Source: Anticarsia gemmatalis
Lineage: Eukaryota; Arthropoda; Insecta; Lepidoptera; Erebidae
DNA length: 64,000 nucleotides
Direction of reading: 5' to 3'
NCBI RefSeq assembly: GCF_050436995.1
Contig: NC_134767.1
Span: 9,486,001-9,550,000 of the forward strand
Below the pieces are notes generated by a model. The model was not told where the DNA came from, ran no database searches, and worked only from the letters and a program-made list of their open reading frames with translations. Position 1 is the first letter of the stretch, and every line of letters begins with the position of its first letter. The position numbers and the translations under genes are program-made. Positions 34,585 through 46,572 of the stretch are shown here, in pieces.

Positions 34585-34885
34585 AGGTGATAGCGTTAGG
34601 CTTAAGTTGGCACTTCCCACACAAGTGGTCGCAAGTTCGAACCCGAGACAACACAGCAATGACTTTTCGAACTTATGTGTGTATTAGAAATAATTATCAC
34701 TTGCTCTAACGGTGAAGGAAAACATCGTGATGAAACCTGACATGCCTAAAAATTTGTTTAATACATTTATTGAAGGCATGCAAAGTCCCCAACCCGCACT
34801 TGGCCAGCGTGGTGGACTCAAGGCCTGACCCCTTTCTCGTTAGGGAGGAGACCCTTGCCCAGCAGTGGGACAGTAATAGATTAAA
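34585..34885 (+). repeat. S3 tRNA-derived SINE, full length
   Basis: Head GGTGATAGCGTTAGGCTTAA and GTCGCAAGTTCGAACCCGAG, body CTCTAACGGTGAAGGAAAAC, end TGCCCAGCAGTGGGACAGTA at 34856-34875, an exact match to the end of the LINE at 52791-52810. Best forward copy of the family. Confidence 0.82.
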
Positions 34886-36589
34886 TTTATTAATTTATCA
34901 TGCTTCCAGAAGACTGAAGCTCACAATGGAAAAGGTCTGATAGTTTAGTACCAATACAAAAATGATCACCAATCCAAAAACATATCTCTCAACGCGTCAC
35001 TTACCGTAACACCTCACGTATTAGTGATTCAACATCGGACACAAGTGCCAGAAATTCTGACAAATTATAACATAAACACAAATATTTCTATTTACATAAC
35101 AACATGGCGACCGGAAGTTGGCACATCAAAGTACTGAGATTGAAATGAAACATCATATTTATGTACTAGCTACGCCTCCAGGTATCGCCTGCGTGAAATT
35201 CAGTGGCTATTTCATAGGTTTTTTTAAATTCAGTGTGTTATTTTTTTGTTAAGTATGGAAATTTGTCTTTTAGAAAGTTAGTCTAAAATATTTGTACTGA
35301 ATATATAGCAATTTGCAAAGTATTTAATATTTGAATAGAAAAACAAAATACAAGCCTGAACTTAACATTTTTCAATTTGTAGTTTTAGTACACTACAACT
35401 GAACTTTCCGGAGTTATAAATCTTTTTAATAATATTCTATTATTTTATCAACATAATTGTGATTTTGACAATCAGCTGTCCTATAGACCACCATAGACTT
35501 TAATTATATAAAACCATTTTAAATGCTCTGCACTTTTTCTCTGATTGCAACTAGATTGTTAAACCTGCTATTCAGGCCTTTCCTATACGAAACTTTAAAA
35601 TTAAACCAGTCTGCTAAAGTTAGCCTAAAAATCCTCTAAAATTGATCTAGCAGTTCACACCAAACACACAAACAGACATACAAAATTAACTATAATAAAT
35701 GAATCCGTCATACAGTGTATTACATTGACTCAGTGTTTGAACAACATATTTTACGATGCTGTAAAAATGTAACTACATGTGTTTCAATGGGCTTCTATTT
35801 ATGTTACATGAGCTATGGGTCGTTTGCTTCAAGAGCAATGTATCCAATTTTTGTGAAATTCTCTGTTTCATAGTTTTGGAAGTTACTTGATGTGTATTGG
35901 TTAGCTGGTTAGTAATAATTTGGGGTAAAATGGCGTTAGGTTTTCGTGGTATTTGTGTTTATAAGTATTAGAGTAACAAATTATTATATTTAACTATTGT
36001 TAGGTATAAATCTTTTCTTTAAATGAAATAAATAGTTTTCTGTATGAGAATGGATTTATGCCTAACACAAGAACAGATTCTTAATTCTGCCAATAAACTG
36101 GTCAGGAAAGTACTGAAATGGCTGCAGGTTTAATTAAAAACTAACTTTTCTAGAATAAATCTTATTCATTTTAGTAGACTTCAAAGACATTACATATCAA
36201 CAAAACATTTACTACTCCTGGTATAAACTGCAAAAATTAAAAAAATACCCTAGCAACATATTCCTGTCCTACCAATATAGTTCTTGAACAATCAGCACAA
36301 AACATTTCAAACACAACACCCATCCATCTACCTCTTAAAGACATGACCTACAAACCCACCGAACAAGCTCGCCATTCAAGCAAGCAGTGTGTCACGCGCT
36401 CCACTGAACCACCTGAATGCATTCAAGAGGAACTGAAACGTTCACCAATTTATGTACCGCGTTACATTTGATTTTATTTTATATCAGTAGGCTTGAAGGT
36501 CTATAGAATATTTTCATTTTTACAATTATTATTGAATGTATGTTATTGTGTTAGGAGGTTCGTAAAAAGCCTTATATTATAAAGTACGT

Positions 36590-36836
36590 ACTATACTAAT
36601 ATTATAAAGCTGAAGAGTTTGTTTGTTTGAATGCGCTAATCTCAGGAACTACTGGTGCAAATTGAAGAATTTTTTTAACTGTTGGATAGCCTATTTATTG
36701 AGGAAGGCTACAGACTATATAACATTACGCCATGACCAACAAGAACAGAGTACCGGTGAAAAATGTTACAAAAACGGGGGAAAGTATGACCCATTCTCTC
36801 TTATGTGACGCAAGCGAAGTTGCGCGGGTTAGCTAG
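36590..36836 (+). mobile_element. Small non-autonomous Helitron, type A
   Basis: Begins CTATACTAATATTATAAAGC (first T changed) and ends GCAAGCGAAGTTGCGCGGGT plus TAGCTAG before T. No ORF. Confidence 0.82.
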
Positions 36837-37204
36837 TAATAAAAGAAATGCTAAACCGCGATTTACTGAAAACATGTTTCTTTCCGTGTTTTAGGTACTT
36901 ACTTGGATTTTTTATTGAAGTGATTTATGAAAAAGAAAAATAGTAGTATACACTTGATTCTATGTCTTCCACTATATCCATACACAACATCCATATCATT
37001 TCAGTGAGTAAACTGTGAAAGAGTGGTTTACAGACTAACACACAGACTTTTGCTGTTTATAAAACTAAGTTTGAAGAATCATTTAATATCCTTGCAGATA
37101 CAAAAACGCGAAATTTCGTATGCGTAAGAAGCAAGACGTCAGAAAATGAAAAAAAAAACGAATACTTACAATTAATACTAAAATCTGCCTTTATAGCAAT
37201 CATT

Positions 37205-37412
37205 GGTCAGTAAACGATCAGTAAGTTAAACTATCTTTGACAAGTTAGCTCTGTAGATGCTTAGCCATTAAGCTGTACTTGAGCTGAGCATCTCCGTGAT
37301 TCAGAGTCCATTTAAAGTTTTGAACATAATTAGCAATCAAGTCTTAGACGATGTGGTCAAACGCCTTAGCAAGTTAGAAATATAGACGTTGACGCTCGAT
37401 TGACCACCGGAT
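37205..37412 (+). repeat. R1 dispersed repeat, degenerate copy
   Basis: Recognisable from GTAAACGATCAGTAAGTTAA, GAGCATCTCCGTGATTCAGA and GACGCTCGATTGACCACC, but highly diverged. Confidence 0.5.
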
Positions 37413-37469
37413 TTATATCTGCAACTAGTTCTCTTTGGTATGTAGCTTAGGTTATTTCAAGGAAAAGCT

Positions 37470-37605
37470 ATTATTTCTACAGCTTATGTGTTATTCTGGT
37501 ACATAAGTTACAACACTGCAATGATTCATTAAAATTCGATGAGTAGTTTTCGTGTTATTCTGTGACAAACATACAAACTATCGCATTTATAATATAAGGA
37601 CAGAT
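37470..37605 (-). mobile_element. Degenerate small Helitron fragment
   Basis: Reverse: CAGCTTATGTGTTATTCTGG, AAACTATCGCATTTATAATA; related to type B. Confidence 0.4.
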
Positions 37606-38399
37606 AACTTCAAAAAACCTTTGATTAATAAATTGATATGATTCAGAATGTCTCTTTGTAAAAGCCCTATAAAAGATTGCATTAACCTCTTTTCTTATGA
37701 CATTACTGATATGCCATTCATATTACGATCATAAGCGATCCAATTACGGCTTATTCTGATTCATTCATACATTCAATTTCAATTAGCTTCATACAGGATT
37801 CAATTTAAAACGATCTCAATCGGTCATTCACCCGGGAGACTATGAATGGATCCCTTTACAACTCAATCCGGACATATCTTTGCAATCCTTTAATATTTTT
37901 CTTTGAGTTCTTTAAGAAATAATTATTTGTACGTACAATTTCTCCGTACCATGCATATTTTCATAGATCATTACCTAAATAACGTCGGATCGTATTACAA
38001 ATTTACATTTGCTGTTCAAAAATTTGACTTCAAAATTTGCCAATCTAATTTCAACTTTACGACCTACATAATAAAGTTTCGCAGTCATGTAATACAAATA
38101 ACCAGCCGCATTAAAAAGCTCTGGCTAACGAACGAAAACTTCCGACCGGTGACGAATTTTCACGAGTTGTCAACTTTTCCATATTTGAAATGTACTTGAG
38201 TAGCATTTGTCATTTTATAATGAGCCCTATTTGTTGTGAAATAAAGTGTTATTTCGCTTGAAAAGCCTTGTTCGACCTTCCATTTTCTCCAGTTAGTATG
38301 TAGTAGAATGAGTTTGGAATTTGAGTTTTATGTCTCATATATAAGGTTTAATTTTCGTTGTGGGTTGTTTGGTATGAAACCACGTGTTTAGTTTTTCTT

Positions 38400-38640
38400 C
38401 AGTGCCGCGTCAGCTATGAACGAGGTCAGTCGTCTCTAGCGACGATTTTCGCGCGTTTTTCCTTTCCCGCGGAGTTTTCTTTCAATTTTATTTTTCGCAA
38501 TAAATTGTTTTGCGTACAAGTGATTAATTATTTGCGAAAATTAAGTGCTTGTGTCCAAATTGGTGTTGTTAAACAAATAAAAAGGAATTGTGATATTTTA
38601 CGGATTTACGGTAAAGGAGTACGGTTTTACGGTTTTCGTT
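38400..38640 (+). promoter_or_regulatory. CpG-rich stretch, possible internal promoter or 5' UTR
   Basis: An island of CpG-rich sequence (CAGTCGTCTCTAGCGACGAT, TTTCGCGCG, CCCGCGGAG) in an AT-rich intron, not matching any repeat found here. TCAGTCG near 38423 fits an arthropod initiator. No TATA box stands out. A donor-like GTAAAG follows at about 38609. It could be an alternative promoter or first exon of the inaD-like gene or of an unseen gene; the evidence is weak. Confidence 0.2.
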
Positions 38641-39423
38641 GAGGTGATACACAGTGTGTGCGATTTATTGAATTAAATTTGAATAATTTTGACGCGGTTC
38701 ATTTGAATCTATTTCCATGCATAGTGTTTTGTGACGTTTACGTGTAGGCAACTTTTTGAGTAAATTCTGGTGATAATTTTTAATGTTATACTAAAAATAT
38801 TTTAATAATTGAAAAGTTAACTATATCTAAATATCACCCACTTTTCCCATAGGGGTAGTGCTAGACCAAAAAACACCACTTGGAGCGATTTTTACAAACT
38901 CTCCTTGCTTCATTCACATCCATACATCTTGTCATACAAGACCGCCGGTTACTAGTACACACCTGTATTTTTTTGTGTTAACGATATCTACTTATAATAC
39001 CTATACAATATACATCTCATATTTTGTTAATGCAGACATTCTAAAAAACACATATATTTTTTTCTTATCATGACGCTTTTCGGCCTTGTGACATTCACAA
39101 AAGGTGACCCATCACAATCCCGACCTGACTCACCTTGCTTAACCTATGCCATTCAAAGATTATACCGCTTTATACATTTACTGGACAATAAATAGCAATT
39201 ACTGTAATCTCACAGTTTGTTATGAGTACATAAAGAGAGTGATAAAAATGCCTTGTGTTAGACATATTTCAGGCTTTTGAGCTTAGATGTTGCTGAGATA
39301 AACCTTAAAATTACTTGAAAACAATAGGAAAGACAGTGCTAATTAGTCTTTGAATACATTTTGAGGCCTGTGTCATTTAGGGACTTAGTAGAAATATATT
39401 TCTATAATATTATTATGTAACTG

Positions 39424-39680
39424 CACGTTTGGCGCAGTGGTTTAAGCGGTCACCTCGCCGCAACAACCGTAGCGCCGCGTGTGGTGGGTTCGAATCCCAC
39501 CCGGGACAAATCTTTGTGTAATGAGGACTTGTATTTGTTTTGAGCCTGGTTTTCAATTTATCTATATAAGTATACATTTAGATAAGTATGTTCATCAGTT
39601 ATTTGGTTACCATAGTACAAGCTCTGCTTAGTTTAGAATCAAATGACCGTATGTGAGTTGTCCAATAATATTTATTTGTT
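39424..39680 (+). repeat. S2 tRNA-derived SINE, full length
   Basis: CGTTTGGCGCAGTGGTTTAA (box A) and GTGGTGGGTTCGAATCCCAC (box B) make a very tRNA-like head; body TTTGTTTTGAGCCTGG, end GTGAGTTGTCCAATAATATT. Best copy of S2. Confidence 0.85.
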
Positions 39681-40206
39681 TATTTATAACGGGTCTTAAA
39701 CGCAATTGAAAATAAAAGGTAGTGACGGACTAACTGCACAGTCGATGTGATTCGATCGAAACTTCGGGTAATCAAACAAGGCATCCTAACCTTTAAATTT
39801 CAATTTTGAGCGTTAGTGGTCTAGACCGCACGAATTAAATTATACATTTTTGAATATCTTAAGTTTTGTAAACCTTCTTTGTCCTCCTTACCTTGAATTT
39901 TGATCTGAATTAATCTTCTAATACAAAATAAGTAAAACCCAATACAACTTTATCAGACTTAGGAATCGAACCCGAGACCTCGTAATTAACAATCGTATAC
40001 AGTACTCAAACCACAGAAGCAGTTTAAACAACATTAATAAAATACCTATTCAAGAAAAACAGTTTAAAGGTACCTAACGTTAGCCTTTTCCTATAAATAA
40101 TTAACCAGTAAGGAATAACCAATATCATATTGATTTCTACAGTGCTCCCCATCGAAGTTTTGTAGGGGAAAACCTACATGAAAATAAATTAGGTTTGTGT
40201 TAGTAA

Positions 40207-40330
40207 AGTCAAAGTCAAATATTCTTTATTTTATAAACTTTAACAAGTATTTGAAATCGTCAAAATACTTTTTATGTACCACCGTTTCGGAAAAGCTGTT
40301 GCTCGTGAGAAGAAACGGCAAGAAATTTAC
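40207..40330 (+). repeat. Dispersed repeat fragment
   Basis: CAAAGTCAAATATTCTTTAT and ACAAGTATTTGAAATCGTCA match 2318-2395. It abuts the Helitron at 40364 through a short spacer. Confidence 0.6.
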
Positions 40331-40363
40331 GTAGTAATGTCTGTTATAAGTCGTTATTTGCTA

Positions 40364-40582
40364 CTAGAGGCCGCCCGCGATTTCGTCCGCGTGAAAACCC
40401 TTCCCGTGTAAATCCCTATCCCTAAACTCCGCGATGAAAGGTAGCCTATGTGTTATCCTGGGTCTTCAGCTACCTATAAACCAAATTTCATCGTAATCGG
40501 TTATGTAGTATTTGCGTGAAAGAGTAACCACACATACATGAATACATTCTCACAAACTTTCGCATTTATAATATTAGTAGGA
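40364..40582 (-). mobile_element. Small non-autonomous Helitron, type B
   Basis: Read in reverse it starts TCCTACTAATATTATAAATG and ends GCGGGCGGCCTCTAG, with A/T flanks. Close to 12696-12915. Confidence 0.82.
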
Positions 40583-40814
40583 TTTCTAACGAAAGATCGT
40601 AGGTTTGATTCCCCTTCAGTGTACTTGGTCTGTCAGGCGCGATTCCTCGAATAATACACTAGCTTTTGCCCGTGATTTCGTCTGCGTGGAAGGGTAAAGA
40701 GGCTTATGTGTTAATCCAGATTATAAACTATCTGTGTACCAAATGTCATTAAAATCTGTCTTGCAGTTTTTTTCGTGAAAGAGTAACATATTACTATATC
40801 CATACATACTCACC

Positions 40815-40940
40815 AACTTTTTACGGAGACGGGCAGTTCAAATACCACTATGTGGTCACCCATCTATGGAATGACCGCGCCAAGGTTTGCTTAACTCACT
40901 GATCGTTTGCTGACCGGTGAGCGCAACCGGCTATAGGCTA
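40815..40940 (-). repeat. R1 dispersed repeat, partial
   Basis: Reverse: GTGGTCACCCATCTATGGAA, GACCGGTGAGCGCAAC. The 3' half is absent. Confidence 0.65.
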
Positions 40941-41934
40941 TAGGTACATAAATATTCGTTATGTAATTCTAAAGTAAACAGCGTATATAGACATTAGTAA
41001 TAAACTGCAGTATATAAAATTACATAGTATCTATGTAATAATAGTACGATGTAACGTGTGTATGTATACAATTATTTTATCATTTCTGTCACTGTACGTA
41101 CATGTTACATACGTGACGTAGCATTTGATTCTTCTAGAATAATACTAATTATAGACTTTTAAATAAGGGAAGGATGTACTTAGGCTTGATTTGTAAAACG
41201 GATTTAGTATTGTAGAGTTACAAATTTAAATAAATATTACCATATCATGTAGAGCAAATGCTCTGAAAAATGTGTAACTTTAGCTAAAAGTTATACACTT
41301 TTGAGGACATTTCAAAAACTTCGTGAAATTTAAGAAAAACATCAATCTGTTCATTAACTTTTCATAAAAGAACTTAAATTTTGTATGCCGATTCTTTAGC
41401 ACTAAGACAAAATTTTCGGAATAAAAAGGGAGGAATACTTTTGTATGGAAGATCAGCAATAGAAATGATATAAAAACGGGAAAACTAAATTTGACGCAGA
41501 TGATGTCGCGGGCGGCCGGTAGTATGAAATAAAATAAATTATGAACATATACCTTTTTTTGAAGTAACCTAAAAAAGAATAGAATTTCAGAATAACTTAA
41601 TAAAACTTATCAATAAAGCGACAGATAGTTAATATAATCTATCTCGTGCAAGTCGTAAACGATTAGTGGTATTCATTTAATTGAGGTCAATTGGCTATGT
41701 GTCTTCTGTCATAAAGATGAGATGTAGGCCAATGGCATATTCTGCTTTGGAGAATTGACATGATGATTTTATTCTATAAACTAAACTAACAATCAAATAA
41801 AAAAGTACAATCACTACGTATTCTAAAACAAGTTCAGTATCTGCTCGACACGTCTGTCTGTTCGCAATAAACTGAAAATGTGCTGAACAGATTTTTTTTG
41901 TATAGAGCCATTAGTTCGTCGTATAGTTGAGGTA

Positions 41935-42135
41935 TGGTTAGTGATCATCCTAGTGACAAAGTTGTTCAAGCCGCCCGAAGGCCTTTGATGTGACTTAACG
42001 ATTGATATCCTAATTGACAACAAACGTGACCGAATTTTTACGTGCCCTCAGTTCAAATACTACCACGCGGCTACCCATCTATGGAATGTCTGCGCTAAGG
42101 TTGCTGATCCACTGATCGTTTACCAACCGATGAGT
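41935..42135 (-). repeat. R1 dispersed repeat
   Basis: Reverse: AGTTGTTCAAGCCGCCCGAA, TACCCATCTATGGAATGTC, CACTGATCGTTTACCAACCG. Confidence 0.7.
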
Positions 42136-42747
42136 AGAACAAGCCACGTGTGAGTGAAAGGTTTCAATGTATAACTTGTTAAGTTTAATCCGATGTAACG
42201 GGGGCAAAGCCTGGACGAATCGCTTATATCCTTATGACATATTAGTGCCTCATTTGACAGTAAACCAGACACTGGAATCAAACCGAAGACTTTACGCTCG
42301 GTAGTCACATGGACCACAAAAACGGTATTTAAATATGCAAAGTTCCAGCACAAAGTAAAGTTTCTCTCCGGCCACAATATAATGTCTTTGTCACAGTTTC
42401 ACCAAGTTCATTAGCATTTGTTCATTAACTTATGTATGAACTTATTAGCACCGAGCAACTCTTTCATTCTGATTTATATTGGACGCGAAATTGTGTGCTT
42501 CCTTTGGGTTTTTGAGTCGGAGAAAACCCGTAACTTGAGTAATATTTTGTATATATTCTTCTTTCTTTTACATTTTGTTAAGATCACTCAAAACAAACAT
42601 GCATTTTTTAAAATTTCGACTATAGATTCGACAAAAAAAACATTTTCGTTTTGGCAGGCGTTGCAGTGAGAGATAGAGAAAAAGAGATTTGCATGAATAG
42701 TTATTGAATTCATGTAATATTGCAAGCTTTTCTGCTTCTTTCTTTTA

Positions 42748-42865
42748 AGACAACTCTCGCACTAAGAATTGCTCTTCTGTCTGTGACTTTTACCAACATA
42801 CAAACAACGGACTCAAAGCACAACTAGACCCGAAATAATTATTTGAGGACCGCACAAATAATACC
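42748..42865 (-). repeat. S1 SINE, 3' half
   Basis: Reverse: CTCGCACTAAGAATTGCTCT, CATACAAACAACGGACTCAA, CTAGACCCGAAATAATTATT. Confidence 0.65.
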
Positions 42866-43750
42866 CAGAAAAAAAAACAAAAAATCGCCAACACATTTTA
42901 TAATTTTGAAAATAGTTTTAAAGATAGAGCTGACAATAAACGATTTATTTCAAACGGTGCAACCAACTTACTTTTTCTAGAAACCTTCCAATTTTCTCTT
43001 ACATTCTCATACAAAGCTCTTTACAGTATTGAAGCGAGCCAATTCCGTCGGTTGCATACAACACTGCATTACAATTATAACTTTATCGATAGCATTCCTC
43101 AGTGTTATGTGTAGGAATATTTCCAGACGTGAGCTAACCGGCTTCCACAACGGCTTGTGTTGTTTTACATTTGTGTAGACTTATGACTTTTTGATTCTAA
43201 AATGTTAAGCATTTTTACTGTCAGTTAGGCCTTTTAAGATTTTAAAAAGTACCTGTATAATTTTCCCGTTTTTACCACGTTGTTTATTGCTGATCTTTTA
43301 TAGAAAGTTTTTTTTCCTTTTTTACTCATGTGGGGTTCCATAGATCCTCTCTTAGTGCTCCTCTACACTTCCCAAGGAATCTTCATACCCAATTTCATCT
43401 GTCCATGCTCATTAGTATCGGCTGTGCGTTAGCCCTCTGCCAGTCCGTCAGTCCATCCTTCAATCTATCAGTCAGTCAGTCAGTTCGGCAGTCAGTCAGT
43501 AACAGAATATAATATGTACGTAATATTCATGAAACTAATGCCTTATCTTGCTATATTTAGATTATTATTACAAAATGAGCCATACGCGGCTTAAACACTT
43601 CTAGATAACTAGCAGATAGCTTATCAGCTGGTATTTTTTTTACTGACGGCTTCCATTAATCTGGATACCAGACCCAAGTCTCACGATTAGCTAACCACAG
43701 CTAACCAAGCTCATTACAAAACTAAACCGATAGTTTAACTTCAGTGTTCA

Positions 43751-43935
43751 GTACTTCGACTCTCTACTACTATCGACTAACGACAACCGAACTGCCATTG
43801 ATAAATTTTGTATGAAAATCTGATCAGCGCCTCTGGCGGGTGTCGTAGGAAACATTTTGGCAGTACATTCTAAATGTCAAAATTTCGATAGCTAGCCGGT
43901 TGTCGGTAGTCGATAGTGGTAGAGAATCGAGCTAC
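43751..43935. mobile_element. MITE with terminal inverted repeats, full length
   Basis: Left end CGACTCTCTACTACTATCGA; right end is the complement (GTCGATAGTGGTAGAGAATC), giving about 35-bp TIRs. The core matches the copy at 7217 in the opposite orientation (TCTGATCAGCGCCTCTGGCG). Confidence 0.82.
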
Positions 43936-44112
43936 AGTTTATTTTGTTTGTTTATAATATACATAGTTTCAGTTAGCTATTTAGTTATGTAACGGTGTAG
44001 AGTGAATTATAACAGGAAGAGTTTCAAGGTGAAGTGTGTTAACAAAGAATTTTAACTACTAGGTTAAAGTAAGCATTCCGTAACTATATTACCTATATAC
44101 ATTTATAATTTA

Positions 44113-44301
44113 CTAGCTGAACTTCGTATCGCCTAAAATATGCAATTTTTTTTTCGATATTTCTGAGAGATTTTCTTAATATTTTCTTCCGTAAGAACCT
44201 TCTCCTAATAATAATAAATACAACACAAAAATAATTAGTAAAATCGGTCCAGCCATTCACGCGTGATGCCGTGACCAAGGAAAACGGGTTTCATTTATAT
44301 A
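44113..44301 (-). mobile_element. Helitron-like element, type D
   Basis: In reverse it ends ATACGAAGTTCAGCTAG. Its body (GTCCAGCCATTCACGCGTGA) differs from types A-C. The 5' end abuts the next element at 44305. Confidence 0.6.
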
Positions 44302-44304
44302 GTA

Positions 44305-44428
44305 CTAGCTGACCCGCGCAACTTTGCTTGCGTCACATAAGAGAGAATGGGTCAGAATTTTGCACGTTTTTGTAACACTTTTTACTGTTACTCTGCTCCT
44401 ATTGGTCGTAGTGTGATGATATAAAATA
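44305..44428 (-). mobile_element. Type A Helitron, 3' fragment
   Basis: CTAGCTGACCCGCGCAACTT and CTTGCGTCACATAAGAGAGA are the reverse of the type A 3' end; the 5' half is missing. Confidence 0.75.
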
Positions 44429-44544
44429 TACTTTTTTTTCACGAAAAATATTCTCAAAATTATTTATGTCTCTTAGTATAACGAAGTCGCGCTAAGGCAT
44501 ATCCGCCATTAAAACAGTTGCCATGACAACGGAATTTTGTTAAT

Positions 44545-44717
44545 TGAATGTCATTATAATATTGATTATTCGCGACTTTGTTCGCCACCTGAATTTTCCC
44601 GGGAAATGCGTCATTTTCCCGGGGAAAAAGTAGCCTATGTCCTTTCTCGAGTATCAAAATATCTCCATACCAAATTTCAAGCAAATTGGTTCAGTAGTTT
44701 AGGCGTGATTGAGTAGC

Positions 44718-44760
<43 letters not shown>

Positions 44761-44791
44761 GTTACTTTCGCATTTATAATATTAGTATGGA
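44545..44791 (-). mobile_element. Small Helitron, type C, with CAGA microsatellite
   Basis: In reverse it starts TCCATACTAATATTATAAAT and contains (CAGA)n at 44717-44760, then GTAGTTTAGGCGTGATTGAG and the CCCGGGAAAATG block. No CTAG end. Same type as 49157-49397. Confidence 0.75.
44717..44760. repeat. CAGA tetranucleotide microsatellite
   Basis: About 11 CAGA units inside the type C Helitron; the copy at 49157-49397 has only three, so this is a local expansion. Confidence 0.95.
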
Positions 44792-44859
44792 TATATATAC
44801 TCGTAGATTAGTCAATAGTCAGATATTAGGAACCAAACCTTAATTTAAGTTATTACCAA

Positions 44860-45062
44860 GTGTGAAAGTTGTCCACCCGAAGCCGAAGCCACCCGGTTTT
44901 TGTTATGGTTTAACGACTGTCTTGACTGACAACAACCAGGTTTGGCTTTTTAACGTCCCCTTTGAAGCACGGACCGGCCACCCATCTTTGAAATGACCGC
45001 ACCTACTGTTGCTTAACTCACAGATGGTTTACAGATCGGCGAACGCAACTGGCTATGAGCGC
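44860..45062 (-). repeat. R1 dispersed repeat
   Basis: Reverse: CCCGAAGCCGAAGCC, TTTGAAGCACGGACCGGCCA, CACCCATCTTTGAAATGACC. It ends where the hairpin at 45069 begins. Confidence 0.7.
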
Positions 45063-45068
45063 GTCACT

Positions 45069-45180
45069 CCCGGTTTCTGAGATACACTTAGCGGTAGTTT
45101 ATCTATTGAATAGCGTTAAAACTCATATAAAAACGCTGTTGAATAGATAAACTACCGCTAAATGTAGCTCAGAAACCGGG
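45069..45180. mobile_element. Foldback hairpin element
   Basis: Two near-perfect arms of about 48 bp: CCCGGTTTCTGAGATACACT ... and the complement ending CTCAGAAACCGGG. The centre also pairs (AGCGTT/AACGCT). One arm alone recurs at 60147-60187. Confidence 0.8.
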
Positions 45181-45552
45181 CATCAGTCAGTCATAGTGGA
45201 TATATCCAAATAACTATTGACTCAGTCCATGACACATGCATCAAGAAATTGAGATATTTTCCACTAGCCCCGGAAACCACAAGCAGTTAAAATTAACTCG
45301 CGTCATCAAAACCAACGGTTTACAACTGTTTTGATGAGCCGTTAAACTTTACAATATTTTCAATTAACCTCATAATTTTATAGTTTGGTCATAATTTTTT
45401 ATGACTTCGGAGAATATTTAAGGGAATTTTCACATTGGTGCTATGTGACTTTATTAAGGCGTTAAATTAACTATCTAGGTTTATCTAATAATTATCTTCT
45501 TCCATTGTGAATAAAAATAAAAATAGAAGATTTTACCAGCCTACAAGTTTTT

Positions 45553-45772
45553 TTTTTACAATTTACACACGGTCATTTGATTCCAAACTAAGCAGAACTT
45601 GTATGATAACCAAATAACTGATAAACTTACTTATATACTTCTAAATACATAATTATATAGATACATTAACAACGAGGCTCAGAACAAATACTCGTGCTCA
45701 TCACACAAAAAATTGTTCCGGGTGGGATTCGAACCCACCACATGCGGCGTAGGTAATGGGGGCGAGGTGACC
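45553..45772 (-). repeat. S2 tRNA-derived SINE
   Basis: Reverse: ACACGGTCATTTGATTCCAA, CAGAACAAATACTCGTGC, GGGTGGGATTCGAACCCACC. Its head is cut at about 45772, where a MITE starts. Confidence 0.78.
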
Positions 45773-45774
45773 AG

Positions 45775-45947
45775 TAGCTAGATTCTCTACTACTATCGAC
45801 TACTGATAACCGGCTCGTCATCGAGAATTTTTGCATGAAAATCTGATCAGCGCCACTGACGGGCGTCGTAGGAACTATTTTGGCCAATACATTCTAAATG
45901 TCAAACTTTCGATACTCGACGGTACCGATTGAACAGAATCGCGCTCC
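45775..45947. mobile_element. MITE with terminal inverted repeats
   Basis: TAGATTCTCTACTACTATCG at the left; core ATCTGATCAGCGCCACTGAC; right end diverged (GAACAGAATCGCGCT). It abuts the S2 SINE head. Confidence 0.7.
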
Positions 45948-46049
45948 AAATAGATATTGATAAAGACAGACAGGCAAGCAAATGGGATCTTTTAAAAATA
46001 ACTATTGCCAAAAGTAAAATTGTCTACCATATTTTGTAACAGCCCAACT

Positions 46050-46235
46050 GTAGCTCAATTCTCTATTACTATCGACTACCGACAAACGACCTGTCATCGA
46101 GAAATTTTGTATGAAAATCTGATCAACGCCTCTGACGGGCGTCGTAGATAACTTTTTGTCAGTACATTCCAAATGTCAAAACGTCGATAGTTAGCCGGTT
46201 GTCGGTAGTAGATAGTGGTAGAGAATCGAGGTACT
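46050..46235. mobile_element. MITE with terminal inverted repeats, full length
   Basis: Left GTAGCTCAATTCTCTATTAC; right GTAGATAGTGGTAGAGAATC; core as in 43751-43935. Only about 100 bp from the previous copy. Confidence 0.78.
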
Positions 46236-46443
46236 GACCAGTAGCCATAGCTTTTTATCGTGTTTTAACCGCATTGCTGCCAAACATCTTGAACAAAGAC
46301 GTTAATACATTTTAGTGTTCGTTTACGAGTTGAGACTAATCACTTTTATCTTTCACACTTCGACACTTGCTGCCAATGTTGTGTTATGACTCATATTATG
46401 TGCAAACTATGTCAGTGTTATGTACTTACAATAAACTACAATT

Positions 46444-46572
46444 TGACTGCCTCCATGGCGCAGTGGTTAAGGTTGCCACACCGCTACCATTGTGTCGAGA
46501 AGCCGTGCGTTCGATTCTAACACGGAACAATTATTAATTACTTATTTGAGCGATCCACAAATAGTTGCTGCA
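46444..46572 (+). repeat. S1 SINE, 5' two-thirds
   Basis: GACTGCCTCCATGGCGCAGT (box A) and GTGCGTTCGATTCTAACACG (box B), then the body to CACAAATAGTTGCTG. Confidence 0.75.

Noticed and set aside
37098..37123. Microexon after CTTGCAG that fits the phase of 29512
   Set aside because: Only 26 bases coding NTKTRNFVC, unlike the sequence expected before PDZ2. Such short matches are common in AT-rich introns.
39424..39510. tRNA gene (clear box A and box B)
   Set aside because: The head continues into the S2 SINE body shared with 26951 and 45553, and no full cloverleaf with an acceptor stem closes, so it is a SINE promoter.
43455..43500. CRISPR-like spaced repeats (CAGT units)
   Set aside because: A simple tandem CAGT microsatellite in a eukaryotic intron; no spacers.
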